64,000 bases of DNA from the NCBI GenBank assembly GCA_021014325.1, contig CM037468.1, forward strand, positions 124,001-188,000, read 5' to 3'. A model generated the notes under the pieces. That model did no database searches and was not told the origin of the DNA. It saw nothing but the letters and a program-made list of their open reading frames with translations. Shown here piece by piece: positions 1-12,600 of the stretch; position 1 is the first letter of the stretch; the number at the start of each line of letters is the position of its first letter. A program made the translations under genes and the position numbers. Source of the DNA: Plazaster borealis. Lineage: Eukaryota; Echinodermata; Asteroidea; Forcipulatida; Labidiasteridae.

Positions 1-1724
1 TCTTCAGGCGAATATTTTATTACAAGACCCGTAGACAGAAATGTGATACAGACGTTCAATAAAAAATGTAGAGCATCATGAAGAGAAATATCTCTCAGCA
101 AATATTTTATATCTAATATGACGCGTGTGTAAACAAGAGTAATGTGCAGTTGAAAACATTCAATATTACCGGAAATTCCATGAATTTCTGAGGCCATCCG
201 AGGGTCCTTGCTAAGGCAATAACATCTAGTAAATTTCAAGTCAAAACATGACCATTGGGATTAATATCACTCCTTGCAGTACAAGCTTTTATAATGCAAT
301 TACACAAAATCCTTCCTCATTAGAAAAGAAACCTTAATGATAATACATTCTTCTCATTGCGTCCTCCAAAATTCAATTAAGAAGGAAAAACACAAGAAGA
401 AAAGTCAAAGAAAAACCTTTCTACCTTTTAAAATCAATAATGCAGACATAAGATGTCATGTATACTAATGCCAATATGCTATTCGAGCGGGCAGAGGAAT
501 ATCGCTTAGTCGATTACTTTGCATGTGTATAGAACAACAGTCGGAAGGTGACGCAGGGTCCCAAGTATAAGGGGGGACGAGGAAGGAGAGTGTTGCATGG
601 GGGTGGAGGAAAGAACATGATGAACAGCACTTTGTTGGCATTGAAGGGCACCAGAAAGGAGTGCGGAGACAGACTCAAAAGTTTCACCTCGAGTCCTCGC
701 CAAATTTGTTTTTGAACCACCGTGCCTAACAACTGCATACGTAACCATGACGTCACATATTGTATTAAGTCAGTCAATAATTACGAAAAGCATTATAGTC
801 TCCTTGCTGTATGCTCCAAATGCAGCCCCTGTTTTTTTTAATCAACTTGTTTAAACCAAAAGGTGTTCAAAATTAATTCATAGTACGCCAGAAAACCTGA
901 AGGAGATGCAGAGATTGCCTTGCCGAGATTGCTTCGTCTTCTTCAATTGTCTATTTGTGATTCAAGTATGCCCTCCGAGTGTTGCCATTTTTTTCAAAGT
1001 GGAGCCGATTTCTACCCGTCTTCTATTTAGTTGAGGAGCCTTCTCTTAGTCGTAGGCGAGGTGATACACCCCGGTGTGACGTTTTATTTCCCGGGGCGAG
1101 GTGATCGTATACGAGTGGTCAGTTTGCTCCACTGCTCCCCATGATCGATGTTCAGTCCGTAACTTATCGAGCAGACATTTCGATTCTCATCTCCATAAAA
1201 GATGGAGAATTTAGAGAAGAATCGGGGAGGGTAATTTATCCTTTACTCTGATTGTAGACTTGATCTGAGCTGACAGACGAGTCACGGCATGCATTCCATT
1301 GATTTAAAGTCTTGAAAAATTAAGCTTTTTGTCTGTTATCGGCAAACGTCCTGTGAGAAAGTAGCCGCTAAACGACTTGCATTTTAACTATATCAGAGAA
1401 CTTCTGGGGGTTTTTTTATTGAAGAGATCTATGGATGGAATCCTTGCAGATAACTAATCATGAGTTGATTAGGTTTTGTTTTTTAGTTTGGGCACAAACT
1501 AGAATGAATTGGTCTACTTTAAGGGGACGTACTCGACCTGTAGGCAAACAATAACATCTTTTGTGAAACATTTTTGGTCATGACACAAGTGTTTCAATTA
1601 AAACATGAGTGGAGCATGCGTGGATTTCATAAATCAATGGTTACAAACGTCAGATGAAGAACAAAAATAACAAACAAACAAATGAAGTATTTTTTACATT
1701 AAAGTTATGGTTGGGTAAATATTG
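1..1724. other. No gene recognised, left edge
   Basis: AT-rich unique-looking sequence. The only openings are two overlapping frames at 506-777 (80 and 87 aa) without recognisable domains. A slightly GC-richer patch at 1000-1230 repeats GGCGAGGTGAT twice, with CCCCGGTG and CCCGGGGC close by. I see no splice-flanked exon. Confidence 0.5.
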
Positions 1725-1795
1725 TTTGACAAAAATGGGTATTATTGCCAAATAATTCGCAGTATTTGTGACCGTGTGGGGGCGTGTGTGATCCA
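1725..1795 (-). repeat. Dispersed repeat shared with 47215-47285
   Basis: Both sites share a string of the form ATTCGC.GTATTTGTGACCG followed by GTG..GGGCGTGTGTG and a GATCC or GGACC. On the other strand both encode a similar nonsense peptide segment, which is why weak reading frames appear at each site. It is a repeat remnant, not a gene. Confidence 0.6.
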
Positions 1796-1971
1796 AATAG
1801 AGCTGCGTAAGTACAACAAAGTAGCTAAAGCACAACAAATTATGCTTACCAGAATAAGATCACCAGCAAAACAACTATGTCACATGTACAATTTGTAACT
1901 GGTATCCTGCCAAAATTGTTAAGCAATATTTTCTGCTTTAAAAAAAAAAGCAACTCCATTGAATTGGGCCC
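1790..1971. mobile_element. Family G MITE copy (degenerate)
   Basis: Matches 15754-15928 over GAGCTGCGTAAGTAC, the CTGGTATCCTGC block, TTAAGCAATATTTTCTGCTT and the terminal TTGAATTGGGCCC. The first end is eroded. Confidence 0.65.
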
Positions 1972-4616
1972 TGATGATGCCAGCAGCAGCATAATATTTG
2001 GGTCGGTTATACATTATTAATCTTTAATGACCTAAATTTTGTTTATATTGTTTTTCTTCGTGAATGGTAGCAATCTAATCGAGTCTATTCCTACCTCCAT
2101 GCTCAGACACAACCATCAGAATTCAAACCGTGTGGTCGTTAAGGGATGTCTATTTATGCTTGGTGTGGGGTTTTTTCAACACCAGGAAAAGGTTCGCCAC
2201 TTGCGACTGCCATCTTCGCTTCGGTTCCTCCAGCTTCACAATAAACCAACATCAATAACTTTCCTAATTGGCGTTCCATCGTTCCCATTTGAATAGCTGT
2301 CCCATTCAGCATGATACGTAAAGCCAAGCTAATCCAAGTTTACTTGGAAACCAATTTATTTAATCAGATTTGACTGCTTCATTGTTTGTCCACACGCGAG
2401 TGTAGTTCAAATTGATTAGTTGACATATCCTATTTTATCTTAACCTCCGGGGACTCTTGGCATAACTAGGCGAATCGCGTTGATAATTTCACTTGGGAGA
2501 CACAGTGTGGCTTGCGCTCAGATTGACATTGCTAAACTCCTGAAGGGTTTGTTTTGTTATTCAATCCTGAGCAAATCGAACAAAAGCCCACTCCCGATAT
2601 AACCCATCAGTGTTTATGAAACCCACTCCCCACTTCAACGAAAAGTATCATTGAAAATATTATTTCATAGACAAAACCAAAGGGGACGAAGGCTCATCCA
2701 GAACACTGTGTACACAGCGGGCGTAAAGCTCAATATACGCCAGTTTCCAGGGGACACCTCCTCCACAAAAAAATTACCATCTGTGTTGAAAACACGTTTT
2801 AGGTCGTCAAGAATACTCCATGTTATGATTAGAACACTGAAAGAGTTGATCAGTTATTGTGTTTGAGGTCAGTGGCAAGTAGAACGTATTGGTTACTTGT
2901 CAGCCTATGGTCTTCATTCTAAAGAACGTGCATGCCTCAGGTATAAACTCATCGGTTTGCCTTATCGTCTGTTACACCAAAACGCAATAATACACGGCAC
3001 ATAGTTGTCGCCATTGCAATATACACGTGGTTTGTTTATAACCACTTACACACGGTCTTTTTGGCAACTAATTACAATTTTTGCAGTGTAACTTTGTCGA
3101 AAGAAAATCTTATAAAAGATTGGCTTTTATCCGAAATGCTAGTCATCTCATTCTGCCATACGCGTGGCTTGCTTATGGCATGCAATTTTGCACAGGGACA
3201 GCTTTTCGCACGGAACAATTAGCTGACTATGTCCTTTACTCAGGCTGTACAAGCAGTCTTAAATCTCGTTGTTAGTTTTCAAGGTTGACTTTTCAGGTCC
3301 TGATTAAACTAATCTAAATGAAAAAATCTGGTCTCGGTACAAGATGCGCTCGAAATTAATGTACATCAGCAGTCTTCTTGCTTTGTAAAAACTCCAAAGG
3401 TCTGACGTCATACTTTGAGACCTGGATTATGGTAGACAAGTTACCAGTCAAACGGCAGAGTGCTCGTTGTTGGTTGCGGCATACAAACTCATGCGTTGTT
3501 ATGTTATTTTATACTTAGTCCAATATATAGAACAGGCACACTTGAATATTGAACTAATAACTCATCAAACAATCGAATAAATTAACCCATTTTTAGCGTC
3601 AGTGTCAGTCTGAAAGCTTTGCTTGGTCACCGACTACTAAGCCGAAAATTCTAACAACAAACACGTCTCCGTAAGACACCAACTACCGGGCGACATTCTC
3701 TTAGGAATCTCACCTTTAACCTATTGTTTTTCTCATATGCAGCATTCATGGGTATGCATAATTCGGGGATCAATTGCCTCCACCAGCTACTAGTTCGGGA
3801 TTAGCACTATTTTGTAGGTGTAAGCAACAAGAAAATATAAAATGTAACACTTGACGTCGTGTTACGCATAACTTAAACCTGTCTCTTACGAGTGGTTGCG
3901 AACAGAATTTCCCGAAACACTCAAAATGTATGAGTAGCAAAAAATGTATTGAAGGTCCTATAATCTTGAATAAAAAGGAAATAAAAGAATGCGCTTTGGC
4001 AAAAAAACAACAAATCGCGTTTGGCACAAAATACAGCTGACCGGGACGGTTAGAAGAAATTATTCTTGGAGACCAGATAGTCTTTTTAAAGGTTTCAAAT
4101 TGACATACTGCTACCGCAAATGTTCCCTCCTTGAGTGTTTCTATTCTCCTGAAATTCAATGCTTTTACCACTCTTCAAGATGTAACAAAATGTTCATTTT
4201 ACAAGACGCGTGTTGCACCATGACTTTAAGGAAGAGGAAATATTGGAAATTTAGCAAAGGCATTATATCTATGGGCAATTAGGACACACTAGACTGAAAG
4301 AGCAAGTATCATATTGCACTGGTCGCTAGATTAAATGTCAACTTCCATTCACAGCTCTACGCAACTGATTCACATTGATAAGGTTGGGGGAAAATTTGCT
4401 AAATTTGATGTCTTGATGACGGGGGTCGTGGGAAGGGAGGGGGAATCGCTGATGGCTTTCGGGACGAGTCTGTAGAATATTTAAACGGTTATAGAGTCAT
4501 TTTCGTGTCCTGAGTGAAGTAGTCTTTCAAAAATGGATGTCTGCAAATAGACCACTTTATTCTGGGTCTTCATAACATCTTCATAATGGATGGATTCGTT
4601 CAATGTACGCGCTCTC
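1972..4616. other. No gene recognised
   Basis: Unique AT-rich sequence with short frames of 64-133 aa on both strands (for example 2039-2296, 3770-4171). None shows a family motif, bias or conserved pattern that I can identify. No clear repeats. Confidence 0.5.
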
Positions 4617-4979
4617 TAAAGGAACGTTACAGAACTGGTAATTAAAATTTTCTTTAATATCACAGATTTACATAAAACTTACACGGTCTAATGATGATGA
4701 TAGTAGAAAACATTTCTAGAAATATTTCTGTCTGAAATGCCATATTTGATGAGAAATAAATAAAACTAATTTCCGATTGGAGTTTATCGCTCATGAGCGT
4801 TTTATTCATGCATTGTATAACACATGCAAATGTGTAATCGGTTTTTCACTATTTTCTCGTGACCCAGATGGCCGATCGATCTCAAACTTCTACAGGTTTG
4901 TCAGTTTATGTATATGGTGGATTATATAAAGTGCTTAACTGTTTTGTTAGCAAAAACCAATTTTGTAATGTTCCTTTAA
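4617..4979. mobile_element. TTAA-type MITE, family D
   Basis: About 363 bp with inverted ends TAAAGGAACGTTACAGAACTGG and CAATTTTGTAATGTTCCTTTAA. The interior has the CACTATTTTCTCGTGAC..GA..GCCGATCGA segment also found in 25436-25777. Confidence 0.8.
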
Positions 4980-5907
4980 GTGCCTTGTTTTTCTCACACA
5001 ACTCTTCAGACGAGATGTTGTTTAATTGCGCCAATGTTCATCAAAAAAGATCACTATTTTGTTTAGTTAATAAACATTTATTTGTTAAACCTACATTAAT
5101 TTAGAGATAAAGAAGAACATCCAATAGATCAGGTTTCCACTTTTTTTCTCAGATTGACCCCAAACCCTCCGCTGTGTTCGTGGCTGTGTTTATCAGTTAT
5201 CTTCAACCTAAACTCTAAGATGACGTTCCCTTGTGGATTGCAAATCGCTCCGTAAATATCATAACACGCCTTATGATGGACTCCCGATTAAGATCACACG
5301 CCCGGCTCGCGTCGTTGTTTTTTTACAGTTTTTTTTTGGTAAAAACAAGTGTTGACTGAATAAATAACGCTTTCATCGGAATCAGGGACAGGGTAACGCG
5401 TCTTCGGATCCGCAAGAATGTTTTTTTTATTATTAATATAATATAGACACGGAATAAAGGGTCGAACAAAGTCCGTTAACAATTGTCAGAATATTTGGAT
5501 TATTATTGGTAATTTTAAATAGATTTACACTCATGTGTTTGTTTAACACACTATAGCAGACAATGACAGATTTCCTTGGGTAAATTGACTCCAGCTAAAC
5601 AAGCAAAACGAATGTTTGTTCACGTTTATTTGATTTTGTTATGTTTTAAGTCATTTATGAAGTACTTGTTCAATCGGTATGATGTGACATTAATGTACAA
5701 ACTTATTAGATGAGAAACGAATGCTACTCATCATTATTATTAAAGTAACACACGTTATTGCCTAGTTTCAAAATTATCAAGTAAAACATTATTAAAAATG
5801 TAAGGTTTTGTTTACAGAAATGGACTTTATTACGTTTGATTTTGAACAAGTTCAAATTAACAAAATCGAACTGGACAGGGAACAAGTCTGTCTCCAATAA
5901 CAAGAAT
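4980..5907. other. No gene recognised
   Basis: AT-rich sequence, no repeat or exon that I can support. The 62-aa and 78-aa minus-strand frames here look accidental. Confidence 0.4.
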
Positions 5908-6943
5908 AGACCGCGCAAGTCTCGCGAGTGTTCGATCCTCCAGGACCAAGTTGGTCCCAACTATATTGTCAGGTTAAAGGTAGGGTCATCATTTTTTTCC
6001 TTCAACGTAATTGCTGATACATAGACCAAATTATCAAGAAAAACAAAATAAAAGTCACCTGTGAAAGTTTCAATTGAATACAGTGTCTACTTGTTGAGAA
6101 AACAGGAAAAACCATTTCACCGTATTTTCATCAAGAACGTCACACCCACCCACGTTTAGCGAGGGGGCGCAGGTACCCAACCGCATTTCCGGACACATCA
6201 TTCAAAACAAATCTTTGAGAAATTTAAATCATCAAAACTCGCTCTGAGGTGAGTTTTTGAGAATCAAATTTGTTGACTTACTTTTATTGATTGCTAAGCA
6301 ACGGGGTATTTCAGACGAAATAATTTTGCATGATGCTTGTACTATAACCATGGAGGAAGAACATGTGTTACCTTCCTCCATGCTATAACTATATTTATAA
6401 AACACTAAGCTTTCAGATAGAAATTACACCCCCCAAAAATCGGGGTCATTACAAATTAGTATGCTCTATCTTTAACGTAGTGGCTATAAAAATTATATTG
6501 TTGGGAAAGAAACATTTAGCCAGGAAATATATTAAAGTAAAAAAATTAATAATAATAATGAATCAACAAAGGAAACCTCAGAATAAGACTTGACCTCGGT
6601 TCCCGGTTACTTGTAAACAATTGAGAATGTTGCCCAACTGACGTTCATGTTATCATCAAACCTATGTAATTGTCGCCGAATTCGGGCGTGATTGGCAAAT
6701 GGGGTTGGTTTCTAAATAATTAGCATCCTCGTACTAAGTTTTAATTTCGTTTCAATGTTAATTTTAACGAATGATTTTTCTTATATGAGCATTGAAATTG
6801 TTTTCTAAAACAAATTTGTGAGGGTTTTTTTCAAGAGTTTTGTATATATAGAGTTAAAACAGAAGATTTTATTTCAAAGAAACATATAGTCTCAGTTTCG
6901 AGTTGTTTTGTCGTTTTCGATTATGTGCGAGACTTGCACAGTG
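5908..6943 (-). mobile_element. Family I DNA element with internal insertion
   Basis: The ends AGACCGCGCAAGTCTCGCG and GTGCGAGACTTGCACAGTGT form a terminal inverted repeat shared with 36311-36850 and 37638-38338. Shared interior marks include the GACCAAGTTGGTCCC block next to one end, GGTTACTTGTAAACAATT, ACGTTCATGTTATCAT and AATTCGGGCGTGATTG. Relative to the other copies, about 480 bp (roughly 5990-6465) appears inserted. That insert starts TTAAAGGTAGGGTCATC and holds the hairpin at 6349-6382. Confidence 0.8.
6349..6382. repeat. Short perfect hairpin (CATGGAGGAAG arms)
   Basis: CATGGAGGAAG is followed within 12 bases by its exact complement CTTCCTCCATG. AACA/TGTT pairs extend the stem toward a tiny loop. 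It lies inside the insertion in the family I element. Confidence 0.7.
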
Positions 6944-8620
6944 TGTTGATGCTTTATGAGTTTCGTAGACAGGAATAGTTGTACCATGATAGATCGTCTC
7001 ATAACGAGATGTCGCTGGTTAAATCAACCATAACGTGTAGCAATGATGGAGTAAGGTTATATTTAGCATAATAAACTGATTGATGATTCCCACACAGCAA
7101 AAGCATTTAACGAGAACCAACGAAACAGTACACAAATCAATGCTCCATGAAACGCGAGCCAGCCAATTAACGCATGCCTAGAGCACCGGTTCAATGTCCC
7201 GTATAGACACGATTATTAGCAAACGACGATGCTCTTTCCACGCTCAGAGATCGATACCGGATAGGTCCTTGCTAAAAAATTTACGGAAACTCTAAACCTG
7301 GCAAAAGTGCTATTGACGTCCGTTCCTAAAGAAAAATGATATTCATCATCTGAAGATATCCAGCACTTTAGGTTTTCTTGCTCTGACTGTCTTAAGTTGT
7401 ACCTGGGGATATTGTTTCTGGGACGGTTGTGGTGAAGATGTTCTACACGACGCCAAACCGTAGTACAGTTTTGTATTTATATTGATATGATTTTAATGGA
7501 CCAAAGCGCCGGTCATGAATCTGCAACGCATCCGGCAGTAAATTGTTCTTTTTTTCAACGAGTATTTTGGAATGTATGAATCTTAAATGTGGCTGTTTTC
7601 CATTTGTATTATGCAAGGTGTAATCTAAAGCGCACGGAATGGAAACGATCATTACCATGCTCGTTTGAAGACGTGTACGTATATACTCGCAATGTAAAAA
7701 CAAAAATCCTATTTTGTTTTTATAAACCACTTCAACACTAAATCAACACAACTACACCCCCAATTCCAATGTAAATGCTGCATACAAGCAATACATATAA
7801 ATTGTACAGCGTAACAATCTAAATTTGAAATAATAGGCCTAATTAACATACTGATAGACGTAAACACTTTGATCAATTGTTTTTTCATATTCTGTAATTG
7901 AACTTGATAATTTAATGCAAACGCTGGCGATCTGTTATTCTTGTATGGTAAACAGTAGAAAACTATGAATATATTGAAAACTCTTTGGGTGATTCTGTTT
8001 TTCTGTTCTCCAATGAATTATACGTTTATTTATTTTTACTTTTTAAAATATTTGTAACAGTACAGTTCAAGGTTTTTAAAACAGTATCAAATGGACTACC
8101 AAAACTAATAGCAAACAAGCTCAACTCAACCCGGATTGTAAAAATGTCGATATTATGCAGTCGTCTGGTCCCTAACCCCTCTTTCTCATTCACATTCATA
8201 AAGGTAAACCTCGGTACATCCTTCCTGTTTCCGTACTCAAAATGTAGCCACGCTATAAGACGTTAACCAGTGTTTCTTTTTCCCTTCTAGATCAACACAC
8301 GTATCTCCCAATCTTGTCGTCTCGTGGGATTCTGGGTGGCGTCTTTGAGATACCGTAGCAAGGATGTTTTCTAGATCGTTCTCACGACAAGGGTTCCCCA
8401 ACGACTCGTTTTTATAGAGGAGCTTAATACGGGATCGATCCGCAACCAATGGTCACTTCTCACGCACATTGCATCTCATGAAAAGCAGTTGCCCAATTGG
8501 TGTAAGCGGCGGTCACACACCCACCATTTTCATTAATTAACAAAGAGGCAGGATCTACAGTGCTTGTTCTGGCAGAGTGAACAATATCTCTTAACCCTTG
8601 GGGTTGGTGGAATTTAATCG
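6944..8620. other. Upstream flank of the GPCR gene, no other gene
   Basis: AT-rich sequence without recognisable exons. The frames at 7443-7730 (-) and 7985-8266 (+) have no identifiable domain. Regulatory sequence for the receptor may lie here, but nothing specific can be pointed to. Confidence 0.4.
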
Positions 8621-8640
8621 TGTGACGTATTTATATTGGC
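8621..8640 (+). promoter_or_regulatory. Possible core promoter of the GPCR gene
   Basis: TGTGACGTAT (a CRE-like TGACGT) overlaps TATTTATATTGG, a TATA-like string about 270 bp before the start codon. If real, transcription would begin near 8660 and the 5' leader would be unspliced. It was found by eye only; such strings are common by chance in AT-rich DNA. Confidence 0.15.
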
Positions 8641-8905
8641 TGTATCGAATAACAGTGAACGGAAAGAATATCGGTTGGTCTTCTGGAACAGTAAGGTATC
8701 TCAATTCAAGCAGATTCGTCTAAAGATTTCTTCGTTTGGAATTCAGGAAATTAGGCAGAGACTCAGACTACACGAGGGGTGCTCGCCGTCACAAAACAAA
8801 CTGCGCATTAAGCACACAGACCACACCTTTGACATCAGCGAACCGGTTCCCCACGGAGCAGCCACACAGTGAAACAACTAGAAAGGATTTAGTAAACTTA
8901 TCAAC

Positions 8906-9640
8906 ATGGCGGGATCAACAATATCCAACTTTTCTCAAACTGATAACACCACAGATCCCTCTGATTATGATTATCCTATGTTTGAGTATTATGAAGAACC
9001 TGTCTGGATACAAGCGATCTTCATCTTTCTCTACGGAACAGTCAGCGTCTTGGGTATCTTTGGGAATGGTATCGTGTGTTACATTGTCCTGGGGCATCCT
9101 CGTATGCGTACGGTTACCAACTACTTCATCGTCAACCTAGCCATTGGAGATCTCCTCATGGCGGCAATGTGCGTCAATTTTACAGTATACGCGACTCTAT
9201 ACACGAGATGGCCGTTTGGCGAACTCATGTGTAAGCTGGTATCCTTCTCTCAGACCATCTCGGTGTCTGTTAGTATATACACCCTAGTAGCTATAGGGGT
9301 AGATCGTTACTTTGCAATTATCCACCCTTTGAGACCTCGGATGGGGTCTAAAGAGACCTTGTTCGTGATTGGGGTGATATGGGTCATATCTATCGCCCTT
9401 GCATTACCCGCTGCTCTCTTCACCACCGTGGAGTCGCAGGGAGAAAGCACGTTTTGTACGGACGGTTCCTGGGAAGACTCGCTTGTGTATTCTCTGATAT
9501 GTATGGTCTTACAGTATTTCCTTCCATTGGCCGTGCTCATGGGGGCGTACGTTAGAATCGGAAAGAGAATCTGGGGCCGGAGGACACCGGGAGAAGTGGA
9601 GGCAGAAAGAGATAAGAAAATGAGCGAATCTAAAGCAAGG
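8906..9640 (+). CDS. GPCR exon 1: N-terminus to intracellular loop 3
   Basis: 245 codons from ATG, covering the glycosylated acidic N-terminus, TM1-TM5 and most of loop 3. It ends in codon AGG directly before a strong donor (AAGG|GTGAGT, GT at 9641). Reading through the donor gives about 32 further codons without family similarity before a stop at 9739, which supports splicing at 9640. Overlapping frames on both strands here are shadows. Confidence 0.92.
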
Positions 9641-12600
9641 GTGAGTATCACAATTTCAAACACCCCCCTGGAGAAAGGGTTAACGAATCCAATCCTTAAA
9701 AGGGGTCGAAGGAATTGGGTTAGAAGCAGGGTGAAATAAATCAGGTTAGCTTCGAAAAAAAGATGACTTCCACACCTGAAATAAGATGACCCGGAGCACG
9801 AGTCAGTCCACTCCATGAACACCTTTTGTTTAATTTTCTTGAGAGAAGTTAGACTCGCTCAAAAAGTAAATCTTAATACATCCTTCCACGCAGTTGTATA
9901 GTTTGAGCACCGCTGGCTTGGGCTTGTATAGCCAGCTCAGGTGACTGAATTCATCTTCATCACCGACGAGCATGCATTTAGTAAATGGATTTGCCCCCTT
10001 CTTGATTACGTTGGTTCTAGACCACCTGTTAGGCTATTTTAAGTCCAAGCAATCATGGTATGCACACATCAATGGGTTTACTTCAATCTACGCATTTAGG
10101 AAGCTCAAATTGGTAAATACGAAATAGCGACATCCCGGTCAAATATGCCCTTCTTGATCACAAAAGCCACTTGTCATCAGGCCGAAAAACAACACCCAAC
10201 TTTCTCTGGCTCGTATAAAGAAAGTTGTCTGTTTATTCAGGAAAGAGAGAAAGCTTTACGGGATTTGAGTTTCAACCATCACATACATCTATGTATTGAT
10301 TTCACCAACGTGTGAGTGATGTTGATTTAAATGATGAAGCCCTTGACGTCTCCATAAGAGAATGTTAAACTCCTTCTAAGGCCGAGTGTCCGTACAATCT
10401 GCAGTTACCCGACTAGTTTATACAGGTGCATATAAAAAAAGTATTTCCTGAGGGTCTTTGTTACTAGACTCCAGCGTCTTAATGGACATGGATCAAGTAG
10501 TGAAGAGACAGCTAGTTACGATCCGTCTACGTCTGGAGTCGCTCTGGTTGTCCATCCCCCATGGGTGGGGGGTATGGGGGGGGGGCATAAATTGAAATGC
10601 AATATTCTAATGCAGTGTCAGCCCATCTTTTTATCGGTCGGTTTAAAGGTAGCATACGTTTCTGGTTTGCATATTATAAACAGAGTGAGACTGACAGGGT
10701 AATGTGCGCATAGTATTAATTACCTCGTCATTTCATTCAAATGCTTCAAGGTACCTTCGTTGGTACGTCTTCACTTGTAACATTGCTTGTTAACTTAAGT
10801 TGGCACATTTCATGTTGACTGTGTCGAATGTGTAGCACGTATACTGGTATTCGAGTTGTACTCTTCACTTGTTGCACTTTTTGTACTCGCACTCGTTCTA
10901 GACTCATTCATGTGTACTCACTCTCATACTCGACTAGTCTGTGTATACTCGACTCATACTCTAGTGGTCTGTGTACTCGACTGGTATACTCGTACTCGAC
11001 AAGTCTGTGTACTCGACTCATACTCGAATTGTCTGTGTACTCATTCTCATACTCAACTAGTTGTTCTTGTACTGTCTTTTTTGATATGTGTACTCATACT
11101 CGTACTAGACTTGTTTGTGTACTCGACTCATACTCGACTGGTCTGTGTACTCGACTCATACTCGACTGGTCTGTGTACTCACTACCATACTCGACTAGTC
11201 TGTGTACTCGACTCATACTTGACTGGTCTGTGTACTCGACTTGTCTGTGTACTCATTCTCATACTCGACCAGTATATGTACTTGTTGTACTCTCTTTTTC
11301 ATATGTGTACTCATACTCGTACTCGACTGGTCTGTGTACTCGACTCATACTCGACTGGTCTGTGTACTCACTCTCATACTCAACTAGTCTGTGTACTCGA
11401 GCCATACTCGACTAGTCTGTGTACTCGACTCATACTCAACTGGTCTGTGTACTCACTCTCATACTCGACTAGTTTGTGGACTTGACTCATACTCGACTGG
11501 CTTGTGTACTTAACTTATACTCGACTAGCTTGTGTACTCAACTCATACTCGACTAGTCTGTGTACTCGAGCCATACTCGACTAGTCTATGTACTCGACTC
11601 ATACTCAACTGGTCTGTGTACTCACTCTCATACTCGACTAGTTTGTGGACTTGACTCATACTCGACAAGTCTGTGTACTTGACTCATACTCAACTGCTCT
11701 GTGTACTCGACTAATTCTCGACTGGTCTGTGTACTCACTCTCATACTCGACTAGCTTGTGTACTCAACTCGTACTTGACTAGTCTGTGTACTCGACTAAT
11801 ACTCGACTGGTCTGTGTACTCGACTCATACTCGACTGGTCTGTGTACTCGACTCATACTCGACTGGTCTGTACTCGACTCATACTCGACTGGTCTGTGTA
11901 CTCGACTCATACTCGACTGGTCTGTGTACTCAACTTGTACTCGACTAGTCTGTGTACTCGACTCATTCTCGACTGGTCTGTGTACTCGCTATCATACTTG
12001 ACTAGTTTGTGTACTCGACTCGTACTCGACTAGTCTGTGTACTTGCCTCATACTCGACAAGCTTTTGTACTCAACTCGTACTCGACTAGTTTGTATACTT
12101 GCCTCCTAATCGACTAGTCTGTGTACTCGCCTCATACTCGACTAGTTTGTGTACTCAACTCATACTCGACTAGCATGTGTACTCAACTCGTACTCGACTA
12201 GTCTGTGTACTCGACTGATACTCGACTGGTCTGTGTACTCGACTCATTCTCGACTGGTCTGTGTACTCGCTATCATACTCGACTAGCTTGTGTACTCAAC
12301 TCGTACTCGACTAGTCTGTGTACTTGCCTCATACTCGACTAGTCTGTGTACTCGACTCATACTCGACTATAGTCGGTGTACTTGTTCTCTTATTCTACCG
12401 GACAACTCTTTGTGCTTCAAACACATACTCTTTAAACTGTTAATCCGAACTGAATATTTATTTCAAATGAATCCTCTTTGAATGCACTTTGGAATTACCA
12501 TAAGCAGTGTATGGATTGTGTGTTTTTTGTCCGATTCTATTTCAGCTGGTGAAAATGTTTGCAACCATAGTGTTGCTATTTGCTCTTTGCTATATGCCAA

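Noticed and set aside
8736..9140. 134-aa frame overlapping the GPCR start
   Set aside because: Out of frame with the receptor and without family similarity; a shadow frame running from the 5' leader into exon 1.
9307..9822. 171-aa minus-strand frame
   Set aside because: Shadow of GPCR exon 1 on the opposite strand.
10828..11485. Reading frames of 195 and 209 aa with a repeated Leu-Asp-Ser-Tyr-Ser-Thr pattern
   Set aside because: They are translations of the 28-bp minisatellite. All three + frames are open because the unit has no stop, and the array sits in an intron.
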